In this document: piece after piece, positions 8,973-17,480 of the stretch
Layout: each line of letters opens with the position of its first letter
How positions within the stretch are numbered: the stretch's first letter is position 1
From: Clostridia bacterium
GTDB lineage: Bacteria; Bacillota; Clostridia; UMGS1883
Reading direction: 5' to 3'
DNA: 41,771 bases
Assembly: GCA_021202495.1 (NCBI GenBank)
Contig: JAJQCX010000129.1
Coordinates: 492 to 42,262 of the forward strand
The notes under the pieces: generated by a model
What the model saw: the letters and a program-made list of their open reading frames with translations, nothing else
What the model was told of the DNA's origin: nothing
Database searches by the model: none
Program-made: the position numbers and the translations under genes

Positions 8973-10355
8973 ATGCCGAATATGAGCTTGGTAAAAAATC
9001 CGATGCCCTCTCAGGAGCCGGATGTGAGAAATAAGAACTTTTCGGAGGTCGCGCTCGGCTATAGTGAAGAGCAGGCGATTGACGAAGCGCAGAGATGCTT
9101 AAACTGCAAAATGAAGCCGTGCGTGACGGGATGTCCCGTGCAGATTGATATTCCGAGGTTTATCGGGTTTGTCGCGGCGGGTGAATTTGAAAAGGCGTAT
9201 GAGGTTATAACGGAGTCGAGCTCTCTTCCTGCGGTTTGCGGAAGAGTTTGTCCGCAGGAGACGCAGTGCGAAAGCAAGTGTGTGCGCGGAAAGAAGGGTG
9301 AGCCTGTTGCAATAGGGAGATTGGAGCGCTTTGTTGCCGATTGGCACAATCAAAACAGCACTGCGGCGGTGAAGGTGCCGGAGAAGAACGGACACAAGGT
9401 CGCGGTTATCGGTTCGGGTCCCTCGGGCTTGACGTGCGCGGGCGATTTGGCGAAAAAGGGCTATGACGTGACAATTTTTGAGGCGCTGCATTTGCCGGGA
9501 GGTGTTTTGGTTTACGGTATTCCAGAATTCAGACTGCCTAAGGCGATTGTGCAAAAGGAGATAGATTCCTTAAAGGCGTTGGGCGTTAAGGTTGAGACGA
9601 ACATGGTTATCGGTAAAGTCCTTTCGATTGACGAGCTTATGGAAGAGCAGGGCTTTGAAGCTGTGTTCATCGGCTCGGGCGCGGGACTTCCGAGATTTAT
9701 GAAGATTCCGGGCGAAAACCTCAACGGAGTATTCTCTGCAAATGAATTTTTGACGAGAGTTAATCTAATGAAGGCGTATAAGGACGGAGCGCAGACGCCG
9801 ATATATCACGGAAAGAAAATTGCGGTTGTAGGCGGCGGAAACGTGGCGATGGACGCAGCAAGATGCGCGAAGAGGCTGGGCGCCGATGTGACGGTTGTTT
9901 ACAGAAGAACGCAAAATGAGCTGCCCGCAAGACATGAAGAGGTTGAACACGCAATGGAGGAAGGAATTGTGTTTAAATTCCTGACGAATCCGACCGAGAT
10001 AAAAGGCGACGATAAGGGCTGGGTTTGCGGCATGACGTGCCAGGAAATGGAGCTTTCGGAGCCCGACGAATCGGGAAGAAGAAAGCCCGTTCCCAAGGAG
10101 GGCGCGATTATCGATTTTGAGTGCGACGGAGTTATCATGTCGATAGGAACGTCGCCGAACCCGCTGATAAAATCTACGACAGAGGGACTTGAAACGCAGA
10201 AGTGGGGCGGCATTGTCGCGGACGAAAACGGGCAGACCTCTCGCGCACACGTTTACGCGGGCGGAGACGCAGTGACGGGCGCAGCAACGGTTATCCTCGC
10301 GATGGGCGCGGGCAAAACCGCAGCCGGCGCGATAGATAAGGATTTGATGGGCTAA
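8973..10355 (+). CDS. nfnB: NfnB: ferredoxin-NADP+ reductase large subunit (GltD-like)
   Basis: The 460-residue protein is related to the glutamate synthase small chain. The N-terminal region has Cys-rich motifs (C-L-N-C-K-M-K-P-C and C-x3-C-P, then C-G-R-V-C-P-x4-C-x3-C) expected to hold two [4Fe-4S] clusters. Then follow an FAD Rossmann motif (G-S-G-P-S-G-L-T-C) and an NADP-binding motif (G-G-G-N-V-A-M-D-A-A-R). As the Nfn large subunit it would hold the bifurcating flavin and the NADPH site. ATG 8973 has GGAGG at 8959-8963 nine bases upstream; an upstream in-frame start at 8916 lies inside nfnA and is rejected. GltA-type homologues annotated as glutamate synthase are the alternative, but no large glutamate synthase subunit is nearby. 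Confidence 0.9.
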   Translation: MPNMSLVKNPMPSQEPDVRNKNFSEVALGYSEEQAIDEAQRCLNCKMKPCVTGCPVQIDIPRFIGFVAAGEFEKAYEVITESSSLPAVCGRVCPQETQCESKCVRGKKGEPVAIGRLERFVADWHNQNSTAAVKVPEKNGHKVAVIGSGPSGLTCAGDLAKKGYDVTIFEALHLPGGVLVYGIPEFRLPKAIVQKEIDSLKALGVKVETNMVIGKVLSIDELMEEQGFEAVFIGSGAGLPRFMKIPGENLNGVFSANEFLTRVNLMKAYKDGAQTPIYHGKKIAVVGGGNVAMDAARCAKRLGADVTVVYRRTQNELPARHEEVEHAMEEGIVFKFLTNPTEIKGDDKGWVCGMTCQEMELSEPDESGRRKPVPKEGAIIDFECDGVIMSIGTSPNPLIKSTTEGLETQKWGGIVADENGQTSRAHVYAGGDAVTGAATVILAMGAGKTAAGAIDKDLMG

Positions 10356-10384
10356 AATAAAGAAATAAACAAGTTATGAGATAC

Positions 10385-10421
10385 GTTCGCCGAGGGAATT
10401 TGATTTCTTCGGCGAACTTTA
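10385..10421 (+). terminator. Probable intrinsic terminator after nfnB
   Basis: Inverted repeat GTTCGCCGA (10385-10393) / TCGGCGAAC (10409-10417) with a 15-base loop, followed by a short T-rich stretch. The U-tract is poor, so termination may be incomplete. Confidence 0.55.
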
Positions 10422-10500
10422 TTCGGTGCGGCTTTTTAAAACGCTATGTGATAACTTTGTAAATAATGCACAAAAATCTTAACGCAAATGAAACAAAGTG

Positions 10501-10529
10501 TTGACAAAATGAACGAGAAGTATTATAAT
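10501..10529 (+). promoter_or_regulatory. Consensus sigma-A promoter for the sugar ABC operon
   Basis: TTGACA (10501-10506) and TATAAT (10524-10529) are perfect boxes separated by 17 bases. The leader before the binding-protein ATG is about 50 bases. No obvious catabolite-repression operator was recognised next to it. Confidence 0.85.
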
Positions 10530-10588
10530 AAGGTAAAATCAGTCCTTGATAAGGGGATTGAAAAAAATTTTAGACAGGAGAGTCTCAA

Positions 10589-11581
10589 ATGAAAAAGTTC
10601 CTCGCAATTACCCTCGCATTGGTTTTGGCGCTGGGTTTGGCTGCCTGCGGCGGTACAACCACTACCACTACCGATACCCAAGATGAAGATGAAGCTACGG
10701 AATTGATTTCCGTTGCAATCATCAACAACGACCCCAACGAATCAGGTTATCGCACGGCTAACGACAATGACCTGAAGGCTATGTTCACGGAAGAGAACGG
10801 CTACAGCGCTACGTTCTATTACAGCCTTAAGAACGATGAGCAGATTGCTTACGCTCAGCAGGCTATTCAGGCAGGCGTTGATTACCTTCTTCTGTCTGCG
10901 GCGGACGTTTCCGGTTGGGACACTGTTCTCCAGGATGCGCAGGACAACGACATTAAGGTTATCCTTTTCGACCGCACAATCGACGCGGACGAGAGCCTTT
11001 ATGTTGCATCCATCGTTTCCGACATGGATCAGGAAGGCGTTACGGCTGTAGAATGGCTTGAATCGCAGGGTTTGGAAGAGTATAACATCATCCACATCCA
11101 GGGCGTTATGGGTTCGGCGGCTCAGGTAGGACGCACGGGCGCGCTTGACGATAAGGTTGCGGCTGAAGACAACTGGAACCTTGTTGTTCAGCAGACGGCT
11201 GACTGGAACGCAGAGACGGCACAGCAGATTGTGCAGTCCGTAATCGATTCGGGCGAATCGTTCAATGTTATCTATGCTGAGAATGACGACATGGCAAAGG
11301 GCGCTGTTGCGGCTCTTGACCGTGCGGGCATCACTCACGGCGTAGACGGCGATGTTATCATCATGGGCTTTGACTGCAACTCGTGGGCTCTTGAAGAGCT
11401 GCTTGCGGGCAACTGGAACTATGACGGTCAGTGCAACCCGTTCCAGGCTTCCTACATAGATGAAATCATCAAGACGCTCGAAGCAGGCGAAGAAGTAACG
11501 GAAAAGACCATTATTTTGGAAGAGAAGGGCTTTGACGCAACAACAATTACCCAAGAGGATGTAGACACCTACGGTATCTGA
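10589..11581 (+). CDS. ytfQ: Sugar ABC transporter substrate-binding lipoprotein, YtfQ-like
   Basis: The 330-residue protein starts with a lipoprotein signal peptide; lipobox L-A-A-C gives the lipidated Cys at residue 20, followed by a Thr-rich linker. The mature part is a type-1 periplasmic-binding fold. Segments such as W-D-T-V-L-Q-D-A and F-D-R-T-I-D...S-L-Y-V-A-S-I-V-S-D match the YtfQ (galactofuranose-binding) branch of the ribose-type family. It should bind a monosaccharide outside the membrane and deliver it to the permeases encoded downstream. AGGAG (10576-10580) is 8 bases before the ATG. Codon use is richer in U/C-ending codons than in neighbours, fitting high expression. The actual sugar cannot be read from sequence alone. 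Confidence 0.88.
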   Translation: MKKFLAITLALVLALGLAACGGTTTTTTDTQDEDEATELISVAIINNDPNESGYRTANDNDLKAMFTEENGYSATFYYSLKNDEQIAYAQQAIQAGVDYLLLSAADVSGWDTVLQDAQDNDIKVILFDRTIDADESLYVASIVSDMDQEGVTAVEWLESQGLEEYNIIHIQGVMGSAAQVGRTGALDDKVAAEDNWNLVVQQTADWNAETAQQIVQSVIDSGESFNVIYAENDDMAKGAVAALDRAGITHGVDGDVIIMGFDCNSWALEELLAGNWNYDGQCNPFQASYIDEIIKTLEAGEEVTEKTIILEEKGFDATTITQEDVDTYGI

Positions 11582-11610
11582 TTGACTGAGGTAAGCGTTA
11601 AGTGACATCC

Positions 11611-11665
11611 GAAGTGCGATATATCGTAGCACATAACAAGCTGCGCTGTATCGCACTTCTTTTTT
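11611..11665 (+). terminator. Internal terminator/attenuator between binding protein and ATPase genes
   Basis: An 11-bp perfect inverted repeat GAAGTGCGATA (11611-11621) / TATCGCACTTC (11649-11659) is followed directly by six Ts (11660-11665). No promoter consensus was seen between it and the ATPase gene, so partial readthrough is the likely source of downstream expression. It could also protect the 3' end of the binding-protein mRNA. Confidence 0.8.
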
Positions 11666-11709
11666 AACAATTTGCATGGTTTGGAGAAAAAATGAAAGGA
11701 GTTGTGCTT

Positions 11710-13221
11710 GTGGAACAGGATGTTTTATTGACAATGCGCGGAATTTGCAAGAGCTTTCCGGGCGTGAAGGCGCTGCAGAATGTGGATTTTACGCTGCGGC
11801 GCGGCGAAATCCATGCGCTGATGGGCGAAAACGGCGCGGGAAAATCGACGTTGATTAAGGTTTTGACGGGCGTTTATTCCAAGGACGAGGGCGATATTGT
11901 TTTGGACGGACAGACGGCTGTCATTCGCAATCCGCAGGATGCGCAGAACATGGGAATTGCCACGGTTTATCAGGAAATTACGCTGTGCCCGAACTTGTCA
12001 GTGGCGGAGAATATTTACATAGGACGCGGAAAAGACAAGTCGGTGAAGTGGAAGAAGATGTACACCGAGGCGGATAAAATTTTGGAGAATTTGGACATTC
12101 CGGCGAAGGGAAATATGCAGCTCGGAAACTGCTCTCTTGCGGTGCAGCAGATGATTGCAATCGCGAGAGCGGTGGACATGGACTGTAAGGTTTTGATTTT
12201 GGACGAGCCGACGTCGTCGCTTGACGAGCAGGAGGTTGCAAAGCTCTTTAAGCTCATGCGCGATTTGAAGGCGCGGGGCGTGGGGATAGTTTTTGTAACG
12301 CACTTCTTTGACCAGGTTTACGAGGTTTCGGACAGGATAACGGTGCTGCGCGACGGGCAGCTTGTGGGAGAATATCTCATTGAAAATCTGCCGAGAGTGC
12401 AGCTCGTTTCAAAAATGCTCGGCAAGGAGCTTGACGAGCAGGAGGATTTGCGCGCAGAGCATCCGGCGTTTGAGCAGGAAGCGGGCGCGGCGCCGATATT
12501 TGAAGCGGAGCAGCTGCAGAGCAATGCCGGAATTTATCCGTTTGATTTCTATATCAAAAAGGGCGAGGTCAACGGCTTTGCGGGGCTGTTGGGTTCGGGA
12601 AGAAGCGAATGTGTGCGCGCTATTTTCGGCGCGGACAAGGTTATCGGCGGTACTGTGAAGAAGAACGGAAAGAAGATAAAAATTCGCAGACCTATCGACG
12701 CGATGAAAAACGGAATTGCGTATTTGTCGGAGGATCGAAAATCGGACGGAATTATCGGCGATTTGTCGGTGAGAGACAATATTATTTTGGCATCGCAGGT
12801 ATTGAAAGGATTTATGCGTCCGTATTCAAAGGCGGAGGCAAATAAATTGGCGGACGAATACATAAAGCTCATTCAGGTTAAGACGGCGTCGAGAGATACG
12901 CCGATAAAGAGCCTTTCGGGCGGCAACCAGCAGAAGGTTATTGTTGCAAGGTGGATGCTGATGCACCCGGAATACCTCATTTTGGACGAGCCGACGCGAG
13001 GCATTGACGTGGGAACAAAGCAGGAAATTCAAAAGCTTGCGCTGCAGTTTGCGTCGGAGGGCATGAGCGTTACGTTCATTTCCTCGGAGACGGATGAAAT
13101 GCTGCACACCTGTTCGCGCCTTATCGTTATGCGCGACAGAAAGGTTGTGGGCGAGCTTTCGGGTGAGGATTTGACATCGAATAAGATAATGAGCACGATA
13201 GCGGGAGGCGAAGATAAATGA
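11710..13221 (+). CDS. ytfR: Sugar ABC transporter ATP-binding protein (double ABC), YtfR-like
   Basis: The product of about 503 residues contains two fused ABC domains, as usual for ribose/galactose-class importers. Domain 1 has Walker A G-E-N-G-A-G-K-S-T and Walker B L-I-L-D-E-P-T-S. Domain 2 has the degenerate P-loop G-L-L-G-S-G-R-S-E typical of the family and an intact signature L-S-G-G-N-Q-Q-K. It hydrolyses ATP at the inner face of the membrane to drive the two permeases. I prefer GTG 11710, placed 8 bases after AAAGGAG (11695-11701); ATG 11692 with a weaker GGAG is the alternative and would add six residues. Its stop overlaps the next ATG. Confidence 0.88.
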   Translation: MEQDVLLTMRGICKSFPGVKALQNVDFTLRRGEIHALMGENGAGKSTLIKVLTGVYSKDEGDIVLDGQTAVIRNPQDAQNMGIATVYQEITLCPNLSVAENIYIGRGKDKSVKWKKMYTEADKILENLDIPAKGNMQLGNCSLAVQQMIAIARAVDMDCKVLILDEPTSSLDEQEVAKLFKLMRDLKARGVGIVFVTHFFDQVYEVSDRITVLRDGQLVGEYLIENLPRVQLVSKMLGKELDEQEDLRAEHPAFEQEAGAAPIFEAEQLQSNAGIYPFDFYIKKGEVNGFAGLLGSGRSECVRAIFGADKVIGGTVKKNGKKIKIRRPIDAMKNGIAYLSEDRKSDGIIGDLSVRDNIILASQVLKGFMRPYSKAEANKLADEYIKLIQVKTASRDTPIKSLSGGNQQKVIVARWMLMHPEYLILDEPTRGIDVGTKQEIQKLALQFASEGMSVTFISSETDEMLHTCSRLIVMRDRKVVGELSGEDLTSNKIMSTIAGGEDK

Positions 13222-14285
13222 AAACAGTGAAGAAAATTTTTTCAAATCAGATAGTCATTCCGCTTGCGGCGCTGATTATCTTGGCGCTTTTTAACCTGAT
13301 TGCGGATCCGTCGTTTTACAAGATTACGCTGGGGTTAAACAGTGACGGAAATCCCGTTTTGACGGGCTATTTGATAACAATATTGGATTCGGGCGCGGAG
13401 CTTGCAATTCTTGCGATAGGCATGACGCTTGTGACGGCGGCGTCGGGCGGACAGGATATATCCGTCGGCGCGGCGATTGCGATAAGCGGCAGCGTGATGT
13501 TGAGGCTCCTTTGCGGACCGACGGCAAATTCGCAGACGCTTTTGATGCCCATTGCGTGCGCATTTTTAATCGCAATGGTTGTGTCGATGCTTTTCGGCGC
13601 GTTTAACGGCGTTTTGGTGGCGATATTTAAAATTCAGCCGATGATTGCGACGCTCATTTTGTACACGGCGGGTCGCTCGATTGCGGCTTGGATAAACCAA
13701 AATCAGCTGCCGGTTGTCGTGGACCCGACGTTTAAATATTTTGGCGGCTACATTCCGGGATGTCCCGTGCCGACGGCGTTTATAATTGCGGTAATATGCA
13801 TGATTATTATCGGGCTTGTGCTGAAATTTACGAATTTGGGGCTCTATACGCAGTGCGTCGGCATTAACGAGCGTTCGTCGAGGCTGAACGGACTGAACCC
13901 GACATTTATTAAAATTCTGGCGTTTGTGATAATGGGAATGTGTGTTGCGGTTGCGGCGCTGATTAAGGTGAGCCGCATTTCGACGATTAACTATTCTGTT
14001 ATCGCGAAGGACATTGAAATGGACGCCATTCTTGCGGTTGCGCTCGGCGGAAACGCGCTCAGCGGCGGTAAGTTTAACGTTTGGGGCAGCATAATAGGCG
14101 CGTATGTAATTCAGTTTTTGACGACGACGCTGTATAAATTCAACGTTTCGTCCGTGGCGCTTCCGGCGTATAAGGCGGTTGTGGTTATCATACTCGTTGT
14201 TGCGAGCGCGCCGACCGTGCGTGATAAATTTGCGGAGCTGTCAAAGAAAATGAAGAGCAAAAAAAGCGTAAAGGAGGCGGCGTGA
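13218..14285 (+). CDS. ytfT: Sugar ABC transporter permease, YtfT-like
   Basis: The 355-residue membrane protein is of the ribose/galactofuranose permease family (BPD_transp_2) with about 8-10 hydrophobic segments. Family motifs include G-M-T-L-V-T-A-A-S-G-G-Q-D-I-S-V-G in the second helix region and the cytoplasmic G-I-N-E-R-S-S-R-L-N-G coupling segment. ATG 13218 overlaps the ATPase stop codon (ATGA). A second, different permease follows one base after its stop, and that arrangement (two permeases, one double ATPase, one binding protein) is characteristic of YtfQRT-YjfF systems. The C-terminus is Lys-rich and cytoplasmic. Confidence 0.87.
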   Translation: MKTVKKIFSNQIVIPLAALIILALFNLIADPSFYKITLGLNSDGNPVLTGYLITILDSGAELAILAIGMTLVTAASGGQDISVGAAIAISGSVMLRLLCGPTANSQTLLMPIACAFLIAMVVSMLFGAFNGVLVAIFKIQPMIATLILYTAGRSIAAWINQNQLPVVVDPTFKYFGGYIPGCPVPTAFIIAVICMIIIGLVLKFTNLGLYTQCVGINERSSRLNGLNPTFIKILAFVIMGMCVAVAALIKVSRISTINYSVIAKDIEMDAILAVALGGNALSGGKFNVWGSIIGAYVIQFLTTTLYKFNVSSVALPAYKAVVVIILVVASAPTVRDKFAELSKKMKSKKSVKEAA

Positions 14286-14286
14286 C

Positions 14287-15363
14287 ATGACGGAGAAATC
14301 GAAAAGAGCAAAGACAAAGGTTCCGATGACGGATTCCAACATTCTTTTGATTATCACGATTGCGGTGTTCTTCGGAATGTATATCATAGCCTGTGCGCTG
14401 GGACTTAACAACAACGTGTTCACAAAGCCGCAGACCTTTATGAATTTGCTCAACGAAAACGCGGCGCTTATCATTATGTCGTGCGGACTGAGCCTTGTTA
14501 TGATAACGGGCGGGATTGATATTTCGGTCGGCGGCATTACGGCGCTCATTACAATGACGTGCGCGATGAACCTCGACGTTTGGGGCGGAAACGTGTACAC
14601 GGCGATGCTGATTGCGCTTGGGATTGGCTTGGCGTTCGGCATTGTGCAGGGATATTTGATTGCTTATCTTGAAATTCAGCCGTTCATTATCACATTGGCG
14701 GGTATGTTCTTTGCAAAGGGCATGACGACGATTGTCAATTCGTCGCCGTTTAACGTGCAAAATGAGGCGTTTAACACGCTTCGCTCGACGAGACTTTATA
14801 TTCCGTTTATCGGAACCGTCAACAAGGCGGGCAAGTTCGTGAACGCGTATGTTGAAATTGGCGTTATTGTGGCGCTGGTGGTTGTCATTTTGATGTTTAT
14901 CATGCTGCGCTGGACAAGGCTCGGACGCAACTTCTACGCGGTGGGCGGAAATCCGCAGAGCGCGCTGATGCTCGGAATTAACGTTAAGCGCACAAAGTTT
15001 ACCGCGCACATTATATGCAGCCTTTTGGCGGGAATAGGCGGTTTTGTCTATTTCATGCACGTCGGTTCGGGCTCTCCGAGCCATGCGTCGGGTATGGAGA
15101 TGAACGCCATCGCGTCCTCAATTATCGGCGGCACAATGCTGACCGGCGGCGTGGGGAACATTATAGGTACGTTCTTCGGTGCGCTGTCGCTTAATACGAT
15201 TAAGCAGATAGTTACAAGCGTGGGATTGAGCGAGGCTTGGTGGACGAACATCACCGTTGCCGCGATGCTGTGCATTTTCCTTGTGATACAGAGTATTGTT
15301 ATCGCGAGAACAAAGGGCGGCAAGAAAGAGGGAAGCGAGAAAGAGAAGAAAGCGAAAAAGTAA
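14287..15363 (+). CDS. yjfF: Second sugar ABC transporter permease, YjfF-like
   Basis: This 358-residue polytopic membrane protein belongs to the same permease family but is clearly not a recent duplicate of its neighbour. It has G-L-S-L-V-M-I-T-G-G-I-D-I-S-V-G and the coupling-helix segment A-V-G-G-N-P-Q-S-A-L-M-L-G. With the YtfT-like protein it would form the transmembrane heterodimer of the importer. It starts one base after the previous stop, with AAGGAGG (14271-14277) upstream. The C-terminal 25 residues are very rich in Lys and Glu. It is the last gene of the operon; a strong terminator lies 14 bases after it. Confidence 0.87.
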   Translation: MTEKSKRAKTKVPMTDSNILLIITIAVFFGMYIIACALGLNNNVFTKPQTFMNLLNENAALIIMSCGLSLVMITGGIDISVGGITALITMTCAMNLDVWGGNVYTAMLIALGIGLAFGIVQGYLIAYLEIQPFIITLAGMFFAKGMTTIVNSSPFNVQNEAFNTLRSTRLYIPFIGTVNKAGKFVNAYVEIGVIVALVVVILMFIMLRWTRLGRNFYAVGGNPQSALMLGINVKRTKFTAHIICSLLAGIGGFVYFMHVGSGSPSHASGMEMNAIASSIIGGTMLTGGVGNIIGTFFGALSLNTIKQIVTSVGLSEAWWTNITVAAMLCIFLVIQSIVIARTKGGKKEGSEKEKKAKK

Positions 15364-15376
15364 GAAGGATATGGAA

Positions 15377-15411
15377 ACAGACGGCAGGAGAGAATTCTGC
15401 CGTCTGTTTTT
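15377..15411 (+). terminator. Strong intrinsic terminator of the sugar ABC operon
   Basis: ACAGACGGCAG (15377-15387) pairs perfectly with CTGCCGTCTGT (15397-15407); the loop is 9 bases and T residues follow. Confidence 0.9.
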
Positions 15412-15415
15412 GGAT

Positions 15416-15450
15416 GAGTGTGGAGTTTGAAGTGTGGAGTGTGGAGTTGA
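15416..15450. repeat. Short tandem G-rich repeat (GTGTGGAGT-like)
   Basis: Several near-identical copies of GTGTGGAGT lie head to tail between the ABC operon terminator and the convergent LRR gene. The stretch is non-coding in both directions as far as I can see. The role is unknown; it may be slippage-derived filler. Confidence 0.6.
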
Positions 15451-15509
15451 GGAAAAAATTTTGCGTCTGCCGATTGGCATACGCAAAATTTTCTTTTGGT
15501 GCGCCGGGA

Positions 15510-17207
15510 TTATTCTATTTTTTCGGTTATCGGCTGCATATTTTCATCCCAAATGAAGATTTTGTAGGAACTGCTCACGCTGCCGGCGAAGGTTGCGCCG
15601 TCGGTTGTGATTGTTTTTGAAAGTTTTTCAATGGTTTCAGCTGCGCCGCCGGAGTAGGAAACGACGTAGGCTGTTACGTTTGATGCGGAAAGCGCGGATT
15701 CATCGGTTATGGTGAGGGTGATTGTAACGTCGCCCGCTTCGGTGACGGAAACTGCCGCTTCGGCGGCGTTTTCGTATGCGCCGACTGCGGTAAGTGCCGC
15801 TTCCGAAGGCATTGTGACACAATTGTAGTGAATGGTTGCGGAGCTTAGTCCCGTATTTGAAGCTTTGCTTATTTTCTTCCAGTCGTCCTCGCTGCCGACA
15901 TAGTATATGTCGGTAAGGTTAGACCGGTAAAAGGCACCTTCGCCGATGTTTGTTACATTGTTGGGTATTGTTACAATTGTCAGATGACGACAGGAATAAA
16001 AAGCATAACTATTAATAATTGTTACACTGCTACCGATAATTATACTTGTCAATGAATCGCAACCTTCAAAGGCAGAAGCTCCAATAGTTATTACGTTATC
16101 GCCTATTGAGACGCTTGTCAGTGCAGTGCAATCGTAAAATGCACCATCGCTGATAGTTATCACACTGTCCGGGATTACTACACTTGTGAGATAGTGGCAC
16201 ATATAGAACGCAGTACTAGCGATTATCAACGTTCCGCTTTTTATAATGTAATCTCCGGAAATTGAACGATCCGCGCTTATCAAATATTTACCAAGATATA
16301 AAACGTCATTCTCCCAATTGGATTCACTGTTATAGTATGCGGTATCATAAAAAGCATCAGAGCCGATACTTTTTATGTTATCGGAAATTGTAATATTCAA
16401 TAGGTTGCTGCAACCGTAAAAGGCTACATCGTAGATTTTTGTTACGCTGTTTGGTATTACATATTCTGTATCTGCTTTTTTTGTTGGATAATTAATTAAT
16501 TCAGTAAGATTTTTGTCAAACAAAACACCATCGACATCACAATAGTTTTCATTATTTTCATCAACAGTTATATTTGTCAACGAGGTGCAATAGGCAAATG
16601 CGTGAGAACCAATGCTTGTCACACTGCTTGGTATCATTATGCTTGTAAGTTCTGAGCAATGGGCAAATACGCTGTTACCGATGGTAGTTACGTTGTTACC
16701 AATCGAAACGCTCGTCAGCGCCGTACACCAACCAAATGCGCCTTCACCGATGCTAGTTACGCTGTTAGGTATTGTCACACTTGTCAGTGCAGTGCATTCA
16801 TAAAATGCACCGTCGCTGATAGTTGTCACACTATTCGAGATAGACACGCTTGCCAATTTTGAGCAATAGGCAAATGCGCCACTGCCGATGGTAGTCACAC
16901 TGTTACCTATCAAGACGCTTGTCAGTGCGGTGCCATTACTAAACGCCTCATTGCCAATAGATGTTACACCGTCTGATATCACAACTGATATAATGTTTGT
17001 TCGAAAGCTAAGCCATGGCTGCAGAATGTCCGTAATATCTCCCGTGCCGCTTACTGTTAAAATACCGGTATCTGAGTCAAACGTCCATGTCAGGTTGTCG
17101 CCGCAGGTGCCGCTGTATTCGGTAGCGGAGACGCTGAAAGCGGGGACGAATGTCAGTACCATTGCCGCACAGAGAAACGCAGCTAAAATTTGTTTTGATT
17201 TTTTCAT
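15510..17207 (-). CDS. BspA-like leucine-rich-repeat (LRR_5) secreted protein
   Basis: The 565-residue protein has a Sec signal peptide (K-K-S-K then a hydrophobic core, cleavage near A-T-E about residue 28). A short lead domain containing L-T-W-T-F-D...L-T-V-S-G-T-G-D follows, typical of BspA-like proteins. More than ten repeats of about 23 residues built on L-T-S-V-x-I-P-x-S-V-T-x-I-G-x-x-A-F come next. The last ~100 residues form a separate Ig-like/beta-sandwich region ending in Y-K-I-F-I-W-D-E-N-M-Q-P-I-T. There is no LPxTG or cell-wall repeat, so attachment is unclear. BspA-like proteins often mediate adhesion; that is family knowledge. ATG at 17207 is supported by TAGGAGG (17213-17219), and a longer frame to 17321 runs through the leader terminator and is rejected. 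The nucleotide sequence is more A+T-rich than that of the neighbours. Confidence 0.88.
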   Translation of the reverse strand: MKKSKQILAAFLCAAMVLTFVPAFSVSATEYSGTCGDNLTWTFDSDTGILTVSGTGDITDILQPWLSFRTNIISVVISDGVTSIGNEAFSNGTALTSVLIGNSVTTIGSGAFAYCSKLASVSISNSVTTISDGAFYECTALTSVTIPNSVTSIGEGAFGWCTALTSVSIGNNVTTIGNSVFAHCSELTSIMIPSSVTSIGSHAFAYCTSLTNITVDENNENYCDVDGVLFDKNLTELINYPTKKADTEYVIPNSVTKIYDVAFYGCSNLLNITISDNIKSIGSDAFYDTAYYNSESNWENDVLYLGKYLISADRSISGDYIIKSGTLIIASTAFYMCHYLTSVVIPDSVITISDGAFYDCTALTSVSIGDNVITIGASAFEGCDSLTSIIIGSSVTIINSYAFYSCRHLTIVTIPNNVTNIGEGAFYRSNLTDIYYVGSEDDWKKISKASNTGLSSATIHYNCVTMPSEAALTAVGAYENAAEAAVSVTEAGDVTITLTITDESALSASNVTAYVVSYSGGAAETIEKLSKTITTDGATFAGSVSSSYKIFIWDENMQPITEKIE

Positions 17208-17240
17208 GTGAATCCTCCTAAAATTTATTTTCGGTGAATT

Positions 17241-17273
17241 AAAAAAGTGCGTCCGCAATGAGAGCGAACGCAC
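17241..17273 (-). terminator. Intrinsic terminator in the leader, just before the LRR gene
   Basis: Read on the minus strand, GTGCGTTCGC pairs with GCGGACGCAC (9 of 10 pairs) around a 13-base stem-loop region and is followed by six Ts (17246-17241). It lies only about 33 bases before the LRR start codon, so it would end transcripts before the gene unless it is prevented from forming. Confidence 0.7.
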
Positions 17274-17275
17274 CG

Positions 17276-17388
17276 AAAAACGCTGCTCCGATTGCTGCCA
17301 CACAATTTTACAGACATACATGAATCACATCAGTATGCTAAGAAGAGCCTGCGTTTTTACCGAAAAGTAAAAACACACACTGATGTGA
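17276..17388 (-). promoter_or_regulatory. Structured leader RNA of the LRR gene, possible riboswitch/attenuator (class not recognised)
   Basis: On the minus strand TCACATCAGT (17388-17379) pairs perfectly with ACTGATGTGA (17334-17325), enclosing a hairpin GTTTTTAC / GTAAAAAC (17374-17367 / 17360-17353) and an unpaired G/C-rich strand. The AAAAACGC segment (17358-17351) is also complementary to GCGTTTTT (17283-17276), which adjoins the terminator, so two exclusive folds can be drawn. This resembles an aptamer plus expression platform, but I could not match it to a known riboswitch family. Confidence 0.5.
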
Positions 17389-17430
17389 CAGAAAAAATCT
17401 GCAAAGTCTATAAAATTATGTGGCATAAAT

Positions 17431-17459
17431 ATCCTATCATATAATGATAGAAAAAGCAA
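17431..17459 (-). promoter_or_regulatory. Probable promoter of the LRR gene
   Basis: On the minus strand TTGCTT (17459-17454), a 17-base spacer and an extended -10 TGATAGGAT (TAGGAT at 17436-17431) are visible. The predicted start near 17424 gives an unusually long leader of about 215 bases. Confidence 0.55.
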
Positions 17460-17480
17460 CACTTTTTTGCACAAACAAAA

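Noticed and set aside
10742..11734. 330-codon minus-strand frame opposite the YtfQ-like gene
   Set aside because: It runs through the terminator hairpin, lacks an SD and faces a convincing lipoprotein gene.
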